Counted from the first letter of the stretch, positions 54,059-63,059 are shown. The stretch: 64,000 bases of DNA from Oscillospiraceae bacterium (GCA_015066175.1 SVOW01000014.1:1-64000); one strand, 5' to 3'. Numbers and translations: made by a program. Notes: generated by a model not told the origin, from the sequence alone.

Positions 54059-56122
54059 ATGAGTGAAATTTTAGCTCCGGCAGGCTCTTTTGATGCTTTA
54101 GTCGCTGCAGTAAGATGCTCTGCTGATGCGGTATATCTTGGAGCAGAAGATTTCAACGCACGTGCAAATGCTAAAAATTTTGACAGAGAATCTCTGAAAG
54201 AAGCTGTAAAATATTGTCACGAAAGAAATGTTAAAGTTTATCTGACTCTTAACACCATCATTTCAGATGATGAGCAAGAAAAAGCAGAAGACCTTATTTC
54301 TTTCTGCGGTAAAATCGGTATAGACGCTTTTATTATTCAGGATTTATCTCTTGTCGAAAAAATCAAACGCCTTGCACCTGCCTGCCATATTCATGCTTCA
54401 ACTCAGATGTCCGTTCAGACTGCAGAGGGAATAAATTTTCTTGAAAGTCTTGGCTTTTCAAGGGCAGTTGTACCGAGAGAACTCTCCCGTGAAGAAATAA
54501 AAAAATTAGCTGAAAACACAAATATCGAACTTGAGGTTTTCGTTCACGGTGCATTGTGTATGTCTGTTTCGGGACAATGCTATATGAGTGCAATGCTCGG
54601 CTCAAGAAGCGGCAACCGTGGTTTGTGTGCACAGCCATGCAGACTGCCTTTCAGCTCCGATAAATCAGGAAGATGCGACTTAAGTCTGAAAGATAACTCT
54701 CTTGTTCCATATCTGAATGAGCTTGCACAGATGAGAGTTGCCTCTTTCAAAATTGAAGGCAGAATGAAACGGCCCGAATATGTGGCAGCTGCTGTTACTT
54801 CCTGCAGAAACGAACTGGACAATACAAAAAATGAAAAAATTGAAAAATCTCTCAGAGCTGTTTTTTCACGTTCAGGATTCACCGACGGATACTATCTTAA
54901 CCAAAGAGGCAAAGATATGTTCGGCACTCGCGAAAAAGACGACGTTGTTGCTGCAAAAGATGTATTAGGTGACCTTGCACGATTGTACGAAAAAGAAACT
55001 CCCCGTTTTAAAGTTGATTTCGATTTCTTTATGAGAGAAAACGAAAAAATTTCTCTTTGTGCAGCCTGTGGAGAAATAAACATAAAAACTGATTCAGACT
55101 GTGTTGCCGAAAAAGCCATAAAAAGGGAAATCAATGCTGATGATATCAGAGAGCAACTTTCAAAACTCGGCGGCACACCCTTTTATGCAGGTGAAATTAT
55201 CGCAGACATCCAAAAGGGATTGTCAATCCCCATTTCTGCCATAAACAAACTGCGTAGAGATGCAGTGGAAAAACTTCAGCAGAAAATTCTCGAAGCAAAC
55301 ACTCCCCAGGTTATACATTCGGCTCAACAGACAAAAAAAGATTTGCCTGTTAAAAAACAAGCAGGTTCACAGCAGAAAACATATCTTATTTTCAGCAATA
55401 AAAATCAGGTACCTGACGATATCAGCAACGATTACATTCTTGTTTTCCCGTTGAATGCTTCTGAAAAATTGTTTGAAAAATATCTTGAAAAAGGCAATCA
55501 GGTTTGCGCTGAGCTTCCACGTGGAATTTTTGGCAATGCAGAAGCTGTCGAAAAGAAATCAGAAAAATTATTCAACATCGGCGTTAAAAGATTTTTTTGC
55601 CCCACAATAGATTCTGCAGTAATCGCAAAAAAAATCGGTGCTGATATAACAGCATCTTTCGGGTCCAATATTTTCAACAGTTTTTCCCTTGACGTCTGGA
55701 AAAACAAATTTGCGGATGAAGCAATTTTATCAGCAGAAATGACAACAGCACAGATGAACAAAATCAGTGGCGACATCAGAACAGGTTTAATCTGTTACGG
55801 AAAACTTCCGTTAATGCTGACAAGAAACTGTCCTATGAACAACACCATTTCCTGCGACAAATGCAAAAAAACAGGTGCTCTCACAGACAGAAAAGGCTTC
55901 GCTTTCCCCATTGATTGCTCATCAGGTTGCAGTGAAATTTTAAACAGCGTGCCCATTTATATGTGCGACAGAATTTCGGAATTTGAAAATGCAGATTTCT
56001 TTGTGCTCAAATTCACAACAGAAACAAAAGATGAATGCACAGAAATTCTTGCAAACTATAAAACACGCAGCAAAGCCGAAAAGAAATACACACGCGGTCT
56101 TTATCAGCGTGGTGTTATATAA
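54059..56122 (+). CDS. U32-family peptidase/RNA-modification protein
   Basis: A 687-residue member of the U32 family (PrtC/RlhA-type). The family signature is EVFVHGALCMSVSGQCYMS, followed by SGNRGLCAQPCR with the cysteines that may hold a 4Fe-4S cluster. TIM-barrel part about 1-300, then the collagenase-like extension with more cysteines (CPMNNTISCDKC near residue 595). Some relatives hydroxylate rRNA or tRNA rather than cut protein, so peptidase is only the family name. Directly follows zapA. Confidence 0.9.
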   Translation: MSEILAPAGSFDALVAAVRCSADAVYLGAEDFNARANAKNFDRESLKEAVKYCHERNVKVYLTLNTIISDDEQEKAEDLISFCGKIGIDAFIIQDLSLVEKIKRLAPACHIHASTQMSVQTAEGINFLESLGFSRAVVPRELSREEIKKLAENTNIELEVFVHGALCMSVSGQCYMSAMLGSRSGNRGLCAQPCRLPFSSDKSGRCDLSLKDNSLVPYLNELAQMRVASFKIEGRMKRPEYVAAAVTSCRNELDNTKNEKIEKSLRAVFSRSGFTDGYYLNQRGKDMFGTREKDDVVAAKDVLGDLARLYEKETPRFKVDFDFFMRENEKISLCAACGEINIKTDSDCVAEKAIKREINADDIREQLSKLGGTPFYAGEIIADIQKGLSIPISAINKLRRDAVEKLQQKILEANTPQVIHSAQQTKKDLPVKKQAGSQQKTYLIFSNKNQVPDDISNDYILVFPLNASEKLFEKYLEKGNQVCAELPRGIFGNAEAVEKKSEKLFNIGVKRFFCPTIDSAVIAKKIGADITASFGSNIFNSFSLDVWKNKFADEAILSAEMTTAQMNKISGDIRTGLICYGKLPLMLTRNCPMNNTISCDKCKKTGALTDRKGFAFPIDCSSGCSEILNSVPIYMCDRISEFENADFFVLKFTTETKDECTEILANYKTRSKAEKKYTRGLYQRGVI

Positions 56123-56141
56123 AGCAGGCAAAAAATGTTTG

Positions 56142-56170
56142 TTGAAAAATATTTTTAAGTCTGTTATAAT
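56142..56170 (+). promoter_or_regulatory. Sigma-A promoter of the PASTA-cohesin gene
   Basis: TTGAAA (56142-56147), 17-base spacer, TATAAT (56165-56170), 22 bases before the ATG with GGAGAG in between. It separates this gene from the zapA-U32 unit. Confidence 0.8.
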
Positions 56171-56191
56171 TTCCGGGAAGGAGAGATAGCT

Positions 56192-57883
56192 ATGGATAAA
56201 AAATTAAAAGCCTTACCCAAATGGGTATATGCTGTAATTGCAGCGTCAGTAGTTGCAATTACTGTGCTTGTTTTGTTTCTGACCGGTGTTCTTTCACCAA
56301 AAAGTGTAAAGGTCCCCGACATTGTAAATATGAGCCTTGAAGAAGCGCAGCAAGTACTTATTGACGCAGGTTTTTCAATCTGCATCACACAAAAAGAAAT
56401 AAACGATTCCGTTGATGAAAACACAATTCTCTTTCAATCTCCTGAAGGCGGAACAAAGATCGAAAAAGGTTCAACTATAAATGTTACGGTAAGTGAAAAA
56501 TCTGTTGAAGTTGACGTCCCTGACGTTACACATTATGACAAAACTTTAGCTATAGAAATTTTGCAGAATGCAGGTTTCAGGGTTGAAACGATTGAAAAAG
56601 AAACTACTGATTTTGCCGATAACACTGTCGTTTCACAAAGCATTACGGGAAAAGCAAAAACAGGCTCTGCAATCACGCTGACCATTGCACGAAACGGTCA
56701 GAAACCAACAGACAATTTAATTGAAGTTCCTGATTTAACAGGAAAAACCTTGCCAGAAGCCAAAACTCTTGTAGCTGGCAAACTTTATATTTCAGTTATA
56801 AAAGCAGAATACAACGACGAAATCAAAAAAGGTGCAATCATTTCTCAAAGTCCATTAAAAAGCACCTCTGCCAATGAATTTTCTGTTATAGAGGTTACTA
56901 TAAGCAAAGGCAAAGCAAGTGACGCTGAAATCATTGTCCCCTCTGTTGAACTTTCCACAAAATCGCAGGCTACATCTGCTCTTGAACGTCTCGGACTTAA
57001 AGTGCTTATCAAAGAAGAATACAGTGAAACTGTTGCTGCAGGCGTTGTAATTTCGCAGAATTTTGCAAAAGGTACTATTGTAAAGCCCGGCACAACAATC
57101 ACTCTCACAGTCAGCCTCGGCAAAAAAGCAGACAATGAAACAACATCTGCTGAAGCACCTACTTACACCCAATATGTTACAGCAGACAGAAACGAAACAA
57201 CAAAAAACAACTCAAATCAGGGAGCAAACACACCGAGCACCACTTCACCAAACACACAAACTCCAACTGATAAACCCGAAGAAAAAATCTATATTGCTGA
57301 TTTCAAAATCACAACAGATAAAGAAACAGCAACAGCAGGCGATATTATTACAGTAAGCGTAAAACTTAAAACAAACTATAACATTGTTTCTGTTTCACTT
57401 CCTGTTATTTATGACTCAAGAGTTTTTGAAATAGTGGGAGCTGATGAAAGCAACGTTTCATCTTTCCTCAATTTCACAGGCTCGCTCACTGCAAACGGTT
57501 ACAGCACAAACGGAAACTGGAAATCACCCGAAACTATGTACAGCAAAAACTCAAACCCAACTCACTGGACTGACAGCAAAACAATGGAAAAATACAAAAT
57601 TGCTTTCGCTACATGGGTTGCAATGCCCTCTCAGGGCACACAGCTTACCACTCTGTCTTCTTCAGAAACAATTGTTACTTTCCAGCTTAAAGTAAAAGAA
57701 GATGTCAAAGATACAAGTGGTATGATTTTCTTGAGCCCTGATTTCATTAAAACAGCAAGTGCGCCTCAGGGAATTTTATCTGTAGGCAGAGCAAAATCAG
57801 ACACAATCACTGTTGACACAATCGTTGCAACAGGTCAGACAATTAATCTCAGAGAAGCAACAGCTTTAGTTACAATAAAATAA
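56192..57883 (+). CDS. Membrane-anchored PASTA protein with C-terminal cohesin-like domain
   Basis: A 563-residue surface protein of unusual make-up. A short cytoplasmic start precedes one membrane segment (about 11-33). Four PASTA repeats follow (about 40-312), each ending in a VTVS or LTI strand after a PDI/PDL/PSV opening; PASTA domains bind peptidoglycan. There is no kinase domain. A Thr/Asn/Pro linker (about 315-365) leads to a beta-rich domain (about 368-563) with ATAGDIITVSVKLKT and LPVIYDSRVFEIV, the pattern of cohesin domains, and TFQLKVKEDV later. It could display a dockerin partner on the wall. Cohesin assignment is by pattern, not alignment. Confidence 0.78.
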   Translation: MDKKLKALPKWVYAVIAASVVAITVLVLFLTGVLSPKSVKVPDIVNMSLEEAQQVLIDAGFSICITQKEINDSVDENTILFQSPEGGTKIEKGSTINVTVSEKSVEVDVPDVTHYDKTLAIEILQNAGFRVETIEKETTDFADNTVVSQSITGKAKTGSAITLTIARNGQKPTDNLIEVPDLTGKTLPEAKTLVAGKLYISVIKAEYNDEIKKGAIISQSPLKSTSANEFSVIEVTISKGKASDAEIIVPSVELSTKSQATSALERLGLKVLIKEEYSETVAAGVVISQNFAKGTIVKPGTTITLTVSLGKKADNETTSAEAPTYTQYVTADRNETTKNNSNQGANTPSTTSPNTQTPTDKPEEKIYIADFKITTDKETATAGDIITVSVKLKTNYNIVSVSLPVIYDSRVFEIVGADESNVSSFLNFTGSLTANGYSTNGNWKSPETMYSKNSNPTHWTDSKTMEKYKIAFATWVAMPSQGTQLTTLSSSETIVTFQLKVKEDVKDTSGMIFLSPDFIKTASAPQGILSVGRAKSDTITVDTIVATGQTINLREATALVTIK

Positions 57884-57896
57884 GGAGTGAAAAACA

Positions 57897-58787
57897 ATGA
57901 AAAAATTTCTGGCATTACTCACAGCTTTTGCAGTGCTTTTTGCATTTGCAGCATGTAACAAAAAGGAAGAAAACACTGTTACAACAACAGGTTCTGTGGT
58001 GGAAACTATTCCCCGAGACGCATTTGACAACTGGGATGAACCTGTACAGGATGAAGTAACAGAACAGATTCCTGAAGAAACTTCAGTTGTTGAAGTTACA
58101 AACGCCGAGGGTGAAACTGTAACAAACGAAAGCGGCGAAGCTGTAACAGAAACGATAACACAGAAACCTGTTACAACACAGCCGAAAGACGACGGTCCTT
58201 CTTCATGGACTACAGCACAGATTCTTGACTATAGCAATAAGGCACTTGACAAAGTCAAATCTTCAAAAGCAGGTTACACAAAACATGCAGTAATGAATAT
58301 CTACGGTGATGTTTCAGGTATACCTGATGTGCTGACAAAGCTTTTCCAGAAAGACGAAACCACAACAATGTCTAAAGGCTCTGACAACACAAACGATTTC
58401 CCTGCAGCAGGCTATTCATGGTCAACCAAACTCAGACCAGAAGACGTTGCAAGTGCAAAAATCAGAGTAACAGGCACAACTTACGATATTCTTATTGAAC
58501 TTGGCACTGAAAAGAATCCCGGCAAAGGTACTGCAAGCAGCTACGGCAGAGCAGTTTCTGTTATCGATGCAGCTGAAGCAGCAAACATAATTCCTTTCGG
58601 CATCAATTCTGTTGATATGACATATCACGACGGATATATTTATCTTCAGGTTGATTCAACAACGGGACGCGTAACTTTTGCAGAATTTTCAGCTGCGGCT
58701 GATGCAAAAGCAGACCTTGCTGTTATAGGTGTTGTTCAGGCTGACAGCATCACAAGTACAGAAACTTTCACAAACTTTGTCTGGTAA
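57897..58787 (+). CDS. Lipoprotein of unknown function with repeat linker
   Basis: A 296-residue lipoprotein; signal with lipobox FAAC, Cys near residue 20. A Thr/Glu/Val-rich linker (about 25-105) contains VTNAEGETVTNESGEAVTE. The rest (about 105-296) has no recognised domain, with an AFAEFSAAADAKADLAVI segment in a likely alpha/beta fold. It starts 13 bases after the PASTA-cohesin gene and shares its transcript, so it may act with that protein. Its linker resembles that of the DUF4474-like protein at 18716-19720. Confidence 0.75.
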   Translation: MKKFLALLTAFAVLFAFAACNKKEENTVTTTGSVVETIPRDAFDNWDEPVQDEVTEQIPEETSVVEVTNAEGETVTNESGEAVTETITQKPVTTQPKDDGPSSWTTAQILDYSNKALDKVKSSKAGYTKHAVMNIYGDVSGIPDVLTKLFQKDETTTMSKGSDNTNDFPAAGYSWSTKLRPEDVASAKIRVTGTTYDILIELGTEKNPGKGTASSYGRAVSVIDAAEAANIIPFGINSVDMTYHDGYIYLQVDSTTGRVTFAEFSAAADAKADLAVIGVVQADSITSTETFTNFVW

Positions 58788-58802
58788 AAACAAACATAAT
58801 CA

Positions 58803-58842
58803 AAAAATCTCCCTTTCAGATTTAACTGAAAGGGAGATTTTT
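58803..58842. terminator. Bidirectional terminator between lipoprotein and sialidase-like genes
   Basis: Stem with AAAAATCTCCCTTTCAG (58803-58819) and CTGAAAGGGAGATTTTT (58826-58842), perfect; serves both converging genes. Confidence 0.9.
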
Positions 58843-58850
58843 AATGACTT

Positions 58851-59840
58851 TTATTCAATAATGCTTATTTCCCAGTAAACAATGCTTACTCTGTTATAAG
58901 TATATGTTACGTGGAGTTTTCCGCCATGAGCAGTAATTGCAGGATATGAATATTCAACGTCTTCTTCTCTGCCTACTTCTGCTTCTTCAAATGTAAGGAT
59001 ATCTTCCCATGTATCGCCGTTATCTTTTGACACAGCAAGAAGAAGTGGTGTTCTGTCACCCCAGTTTTTATCTGTGGGATTATACACAAGATAAACACCC
59101 TCACCATCGCGTACAAGGTCAATTCCGCTGTTGGGATTAAGAAGACCTGTATCATAAGCTTTGCACCATGTTTTGCCGCCATCTGTAGAATCACTTTTGT
59201 AAACTCTTTCTTTTGATGAACGGATAAGCATATGCACATCGCCTTTATCATCCTGCCAGAGTGTGGGCTGAATCATCGGAACAAATTCGTCACCTTCTCC
59301 TGTAGGAACATACTCTGACATTTCCCACGTTTTGCCGTTATCCTTTGACAAATCGCAGAAAGTTGCCCAGGTTTCTCTTGTAGGCTCATGTGATGCAGGC
59401 GCAATAAGTGTGCCGTCTGCAAGGTAAATAGGTTTATTTTTAACAGGGCCTCTGCCGCCTGACACGTCTCCTTCAACCAATTCAACAGGTGTTGTCCAGG
59501 TTTCACCGTTATCTGAAGAATACACAACAAAAGTTCTCCACACAATAGTAATTGACTTGCCGTATTTGAAATAAAGAGCAATTCTACCGTCGTTCAGTTT
59601 AAACAAAACAGGATTCCAATGAGGTGTGTCTTCGTCAACACTGATTTTCACAGGCTCTGACCAGACGCCGTCTTTTCTTTTTGAAACATAAATTTTAACG
59701 TCATCCTTACCTTCTTTTGTGCCACCGAACCATGAAGCAAGAATTTCACCATTATCAAGGGGAAGAACTGTTGATGCATGGCAGTTATCTGTAGGTGTAC
59801 CCGCTTTGTTTATAACTTCTTTTTTTGCAATAATTTTCAT
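58851..59840 (-). CDS. Sialidase-superfamily (BNR-repeat) protein
   Basis: A 329-residue six-bladed-propeller protein of the sialidase superfamily (BNR_2 type). Four Asp-box motifs of the SxDxGxTW kind are visible (SSDNGETW, SKDNGKTW, STDGGKTW, SKDNGDTW). HASTVLPLDNGEILASWFGGTKEG at the start contains the family His-Ala-Ser segment. No signal peptide, so it is intracellular and its substrate may not be sialic acid; GH33 catalytic residues are not assigned. ATG 59840 follows AGAGGTG. It is downstream of manA by 12 bases in one operon. Confidence 0.75.
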   Translation of the reverse strand: MKIIAKKEVINKAGTPTDNCHASTVLPLDNGEILASWFGGTKEGKDDVKIYVSKRKDGVWSEPVKISVDEDTPHWNPVLFKLNDGRIALYFKYGKSITIVWRTFVVYSSDNGETWTTPVELVEGDVSGGRGPVKNKPIYLADGTLIAPASHEPTRETWATFCDLSKDNGKTWEMSEYVPTGEGDEFVPMIQPTLWQDDKGDVHMLIRSSKERVYKSDSTDGGKTWCKAYDTGLLNPNSGIDLVRDGEGVYLVYNPTDKNWGDRTPLLLAVSKDNGDTWEDILTFEEAEVGREEDVEYSYPAITAHGGKLHVTYTYNRVSIVYWEISIIE

Positions 59841-59852
59841 TTTATTCACCTC

Positions 59853-60941
59853 TTAAATTTTTGGCGGAAGACACTCTATAAGAGAAACCTTGCCTTCAAC
59901 AGTAAAGCTTACAGTTTCTTTCGGGATAAAAATGCAATCGCCTTTTACGACCTCAATTTCACCGTTTTCCCACTTGATTTTACCATTGCCGTCAACAACT
60001 GAAAGCGAAGACGGTCTTTCTGCTTTTTCTCTTGTATAAGATGAGAAAACATCAAGGCGTTTAAGTGAGAAAATAGGAGTTCTCTCATAAGAAATATGAG
60101 TTGTGATTTTATAATTTTCGTTTTCTTCATCAACTGCAGGAGCAAGTTTATAATTTTCAAGCACCTGTTCGGGCGTAAAATTATCATAATGGAAACATTC
60201 AAACATCTTGTCATAGCCGATTCCCATATGAATAAGGTTTTCCGGGTTAGGCTCACCCTGTGAATTGAATTTTTCCATACTGATTGTATAATCTGTAGGC
60301 TCCTGAATTTCAAGCAACAGACAACCTGAGCCGATCGCATGCGGACATCCGCCCTCAATGATGAAAACATCACCTGGTTTAACGCGGATTTTGTGCATGC
60401 ATTCATCCATGCCTTTTATATCCTGCTTTTCAAAAAGGTCACGCCATTTTTCTTTTGTAACGCCCTCTTTGAATCCCATAAGAATATACGGCTCTTCACC
60501 ATCAATAGTTCTTCCGTCAAGAATAAACCATGCTTCTGTTTTGCCGTAATCAGATTTAAAGAAATCTTTAGCGGCTTTTTTATCAGGATGGCACTGCACG
60601 GGAAGTTTTTCTGCAGAGTCAAGAAACTTTGCAAGAACACCAAGGTTTGTGCCGAAATTTTCTATATGTTCTTTACCGAGAAAAGCCTCCGGATTTTCTT
60701 CAATCAAATCTCTGAGATATCTTTCTTCACCATTCTCAAGTATTGCCACACTTAAGCCTTCAAATTCAGGTTTACCCTCTCTGTCAGGGTTAACTGCAAC
60801 AACTGTACTTGCAAGCCAGTCTTCGGGGAAATATCCGTCAACAGGGTTTTCTTCGTCTCTCATAACATCAATTAATTTGCCACCCAGATAACATCTCCAG
60901 CAACGGTTAGCTTTAGTTTTAAGAGGATATAACTTTTCCAT
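59853..60941 (-). CDS. manA: Mannose-6-phosphate isomerase, type I
   Basis: Interconverts mannose-6-phosphate and fructose-6-phosphate; 362 residues, zinc cupin. VQCHPDKKAAKDFF and the EAWFILDG motif are the family core; the YILMGFKEG loop and PGDVFIIEGGCPHAIG give the metal-binding and active-site residues. The last 100 residues form the second cupin-like barrel. It starts the operon with the sialidase-like gene, suggesting a shared glycan pathway. Confidence 0.92.
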   Translation of the reverse strand: MEKLYPLKTKANRCWRCYLGGKLIDVMRDEENPVDGYFPEDWLASTVVAVNPDREGKPEFEGLSVAILENGEERYLRDLIEENPEAFLGKEHIENFGTNLGVLAKFLDSAEKLPVQCHPDKKAAKDFFKSDYGKTEAWFILDGRTIDGEEPYILMGFKEGVTKEKWRDLFEKQDIKGMDECMHKIRVKPGDVFIIEGGCPHAIGSGCLLLEIQEPTDYTISMEKFNSQGEPNPENLIHMGIGYDKMFECFHYDNFTPEQVLENYKLAPAVDEENENYKITTHISYERTPIFSLKRLDVFSSYTREKAERPSSLSVVDGNGKIKWENGEIEVVKGDCIFIPKETVSFTVEGKVSLIECLPPKI

Positions 60942-61052
60942 ACTGCACCTCGCAATTGTGTTTTTTTAATTTTCTCACAGTTACAAAGAAAAATCAATAG
61001 AAAATGTTTAAATTTAAAAATAAATATGATACAATATGTGCGGGTGATTAAA

Positions 61053-62171
61053 ATGATTTTGAAAAATGCTGAAATCTTAAATGAAAACTTTGAATTTGTA
61101 CATGGTAACCTTGCAATTGAAAATGAAAAAATTGCAGGTATAAACACAGAAAAATCAGACGGAGAAAGCATTGACTGCACAGGATGCAAAATTCTCCCCG
61201 GATTTATTGACATTCACATTCATGGCACAGGCGGTGCTGATGTATGCGATGCTGAAAGTCAGTCAATTCAGAAAATGTCTGAAAACTTGACACGCCACGG
61301 TGTTACATCCTTCTGCCCCACAACAATGACTTTGTCTGCAGAAGAACTTGAAAAGATTTTCTCCGTTGTTGCAGGTGAAAAAGGCAAAGAAAAAGGTGCG
61401 TACATCCACGGAATAAATATGGAAGGTCCTTACATTTCTCTTGCTAAAAAAGGTGCGCAGAAAGCAGAGCACGTGAGAAAGCCTGACATTGAAGAATTCA
61501 AAAAATTAAATTCAATCTGCAATGTCTCACTTGTTGACATTGCTCCCGAAGAAGACGAAAACAATGCTTTTTCAAAAGAAGTTTCAAAAATCTGCACAGT
61601 TTCTGCTGCTCATACATCAGCCGATGGTGAAACTGCAAAAAAAGGTTTTGAAAACGGCATTACTCATGCTACTCATCTTTTCAACGCAATGACGGGTATC
61701 TCCGCACGTGTGCCGGGCGTTGCAGGCGCAGTTTTTGATTCAGATAATGTCAGAGCAGAAATCATCTGCGACGGATTCCACGTAAACCCCATTACCCTGA
61801 GAATGGCTTTCAAAATTCTTGGTGAAGACAGAACAATTGTTATCAGCGACTCTATGAAAGCTGCCGATTGCGAAGATGGCGAATATATGCTTGGCGGACA
61901 GACAGTTTATGTACGCGACGGAAAAGCACTTCTTGCAGACGGCACAATTGCTGCCAGCACTTCAAATCTTTTTGATGAATTCATAAACCTTCTCTCATTC
62001 GGCATTAATTTTACACATGCAGTAAAATCCTGCACAATTAATCCTGCCAGAGCAATCGGAGCCGACATAACAACGGGTTCAATAAAAGAAGGTAAATTTG
62101 CAGATCTTCTCATAATTGATAAAGATTTCAATATCAGAAACGTCTTTGTAAAAGGTAAAAAAATAATATAA
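61053..62171 (+). CDS. nagA: N-acetylglucosamine-6-phosphate deacetylase
   Basis: Removes acetate from GlcNAc-6-phosphate on the way to fructose-6-phosphate. 372 residues, amidohydrolase fold with PGFIDIHIHGTGGAD, MEGPYIS, AAHTSADGE, HLFNAMTG, CDGFHVNP and a final catalytic Asp in VISDSMKAAD. ATG 61053 with GGGTGA upstream; the ATG at 61026 falls in the promoter (TACAAT at 61030-61035). The family's usual partner nagB is not in the window. Confidence 0.94.
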   Translation: MILKNAEILNENFEFVHGNLAIENEKIAGINTEKSDGESIDCTGCKILPGFIDIHIHGTGGADVCDAESQSIQKMSENLTRHGVTSFCPTTMTLSAEELEKIFSVVAGEKGKEKGAYIHGINMEGPYISLAKKGAQKAEHVRKPDIEEFKKLNSICNVSLVDIAPEEDENNAFSKEVSKICTVSAAHTSADGETAKKGFENGITHATHLFNAMTGISARVPGVAGAVFDSDNVRAEIICDGFHVNPITLRMAFKILGEDRTIVISDSMKAADCEDGEYMLGGQTVYVRDGKALLADGTIAASTSNLFDEFINLLSFGINFTHAVKSCTINPARAIGADITTGSIKEGKFADLLIIDKDFNIRNVFVKGKKII

Positions 62172-62181
62172 AAATTATAAA

Positions 62182-62240
62182 CTCCGCAATATCAGGCAAT
62201 ACTTAAAGTAGTAACACGGATATTGCGGAGGGATTTTTTT
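62182..62240 (+). terminator. Hairpin ending nagA that also holds the sigG ribosome site
   Basis: A 12-bp perfect stem, CTCCGCAATATC (62182-62193) with GATATTGCGGAG (62219-62230), followed by GGATTTTTTT. Formally an intrinsic terminator of nagA, but the SD GGAGG of sigG lies at the end of the stem and the start codon TTG (62239) begins inside its T run, so folding would also mask translation of sigG. Confidence 0.7.
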
Positions 62241-63006
62241 GCAATTCAGTAAAGTTGAAATCTGCGGTGTAAACACCGCGAATATAAAGGTGCTTAAAGA
62301 AAAAGAAAAAATGGAACTGCTTATGCGGATAAAACAGGGCGACAAAAAAGCCCGCGATGAATTAATCAACGGAAATTTACGTCTCGTTTTATCCGTAATA
62401 CAACGTTTTACAAACAGAGGCGAAAACCCTGATGACCTGTTTCAGGTTGGTTGCATAGGACTTATAAAAGCAATAGATAATTTCAACGTTGATATGGGCG
62501 TACGATTTTCAACCTATTCTGTGCCTATGATCATCGGCGAAATCAGACGCTATCTTCGTGACAACAACGCGTTGCGTGTTTCACGCTCAATGAGAGACAC
62601 GGCATACCACGCAATGCAGGTGAAAGAAAAACTGATTCTGAAAAACAATCAGGAGCCTACTGTGGAAGAAATAGCCGAAGAACTGGGCATAAAAAAAGAA
62701 GAAGTTGTGTTGGCTCTTGAATCAATAGTTGAGCCTGTAAGTTTATTTGAGCCGATTTACAACGATGGCGGCGATACAATATATGTAATGGACCAGATAG
62801 GCGATAAAGATGACGACAGAAACTGGATCGATGAAATAGAATTAAAAGAAGAAATAAAAAAACTTTCTCCTCGGGAAAAAAGAATTCTTTCCATGCGTTT
62901 TATGCAGGGCAAAACACAAATGGAAGTCGCACAGGAGGTTGGCATTTCGCAAGCACAGGTTTCACGCCTTGAAAAAGGTGCTCTGAAAAAAATAAAAGGT
63001 CAATAA
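62239..63006 (+). CDS. sigG: Sporulation sigma factor SigG
   Basis: Late forespore-specific sigma factor (sigma-G). 255 residues, with KVEICGVNT at the start, a sigma-G family feature. Region 2 reads GDKKARDELINGNLRLV and DLFQVGCIGLIKAIDNF; the RFSTYSVPMIIGEI promoter-melting segment, region 3 and a region 4 helix-turn-helix (EVAQEVGISQAQVSRLEKGA) follow. TTG start at 62239, 6-7 bases after GGAGG. In other clostridia it usually lies behind spoIIGA-sigE; here nagA precedes it, so the gene is separate from sigE at least locally. Confidence 0.95.
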   Translation: MQFSKVEICGVNTANIKVLKEKEKMELLMRIKQGDKKARDELINGNLRLVLSVIQRFTNRGENPDDLFQVGCIGLIKAIDNFNVDMGVRFSTYSVPMIIGEIRRYLRDNNALRVSRSMRDTAYHAMQVKEKLILKNNQEPTVEEIAEELGIKKEEVVLALESIVEPVSLFEPIYNDGGDTIYVMDQIGDKDDDRNWIDEIELKEEIKKLSPREKRILSMRFMQGKTQMEVAQEVGISQAQVSRLEKGALKKIKGQ

Positions 63007-63012
63007 AAACAC

Positions 63013-63037
63013 AAACCCACTCGTAAAGAGTGGGTTT
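63013..63037. terminator. Bidirectional terminator between sigG and the small peptide gene
   Basis: Stem AAACCCACTC (63013-63022) with GAGTGGGTTT (63028-63037); T run right side and A run left side. Confidence 0.85.
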
Positions 63038-63059
63038 CGTTTTAATTAATCAGCTTTAA

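Noticed and set aside
56192-57883. Ser/Thr kinase PknB/PrkC
   Set aside because: PASTA repeats suggested it, but the cytoplasmic part is only about 10 residues and no kinase domain precedes the membrane segment.
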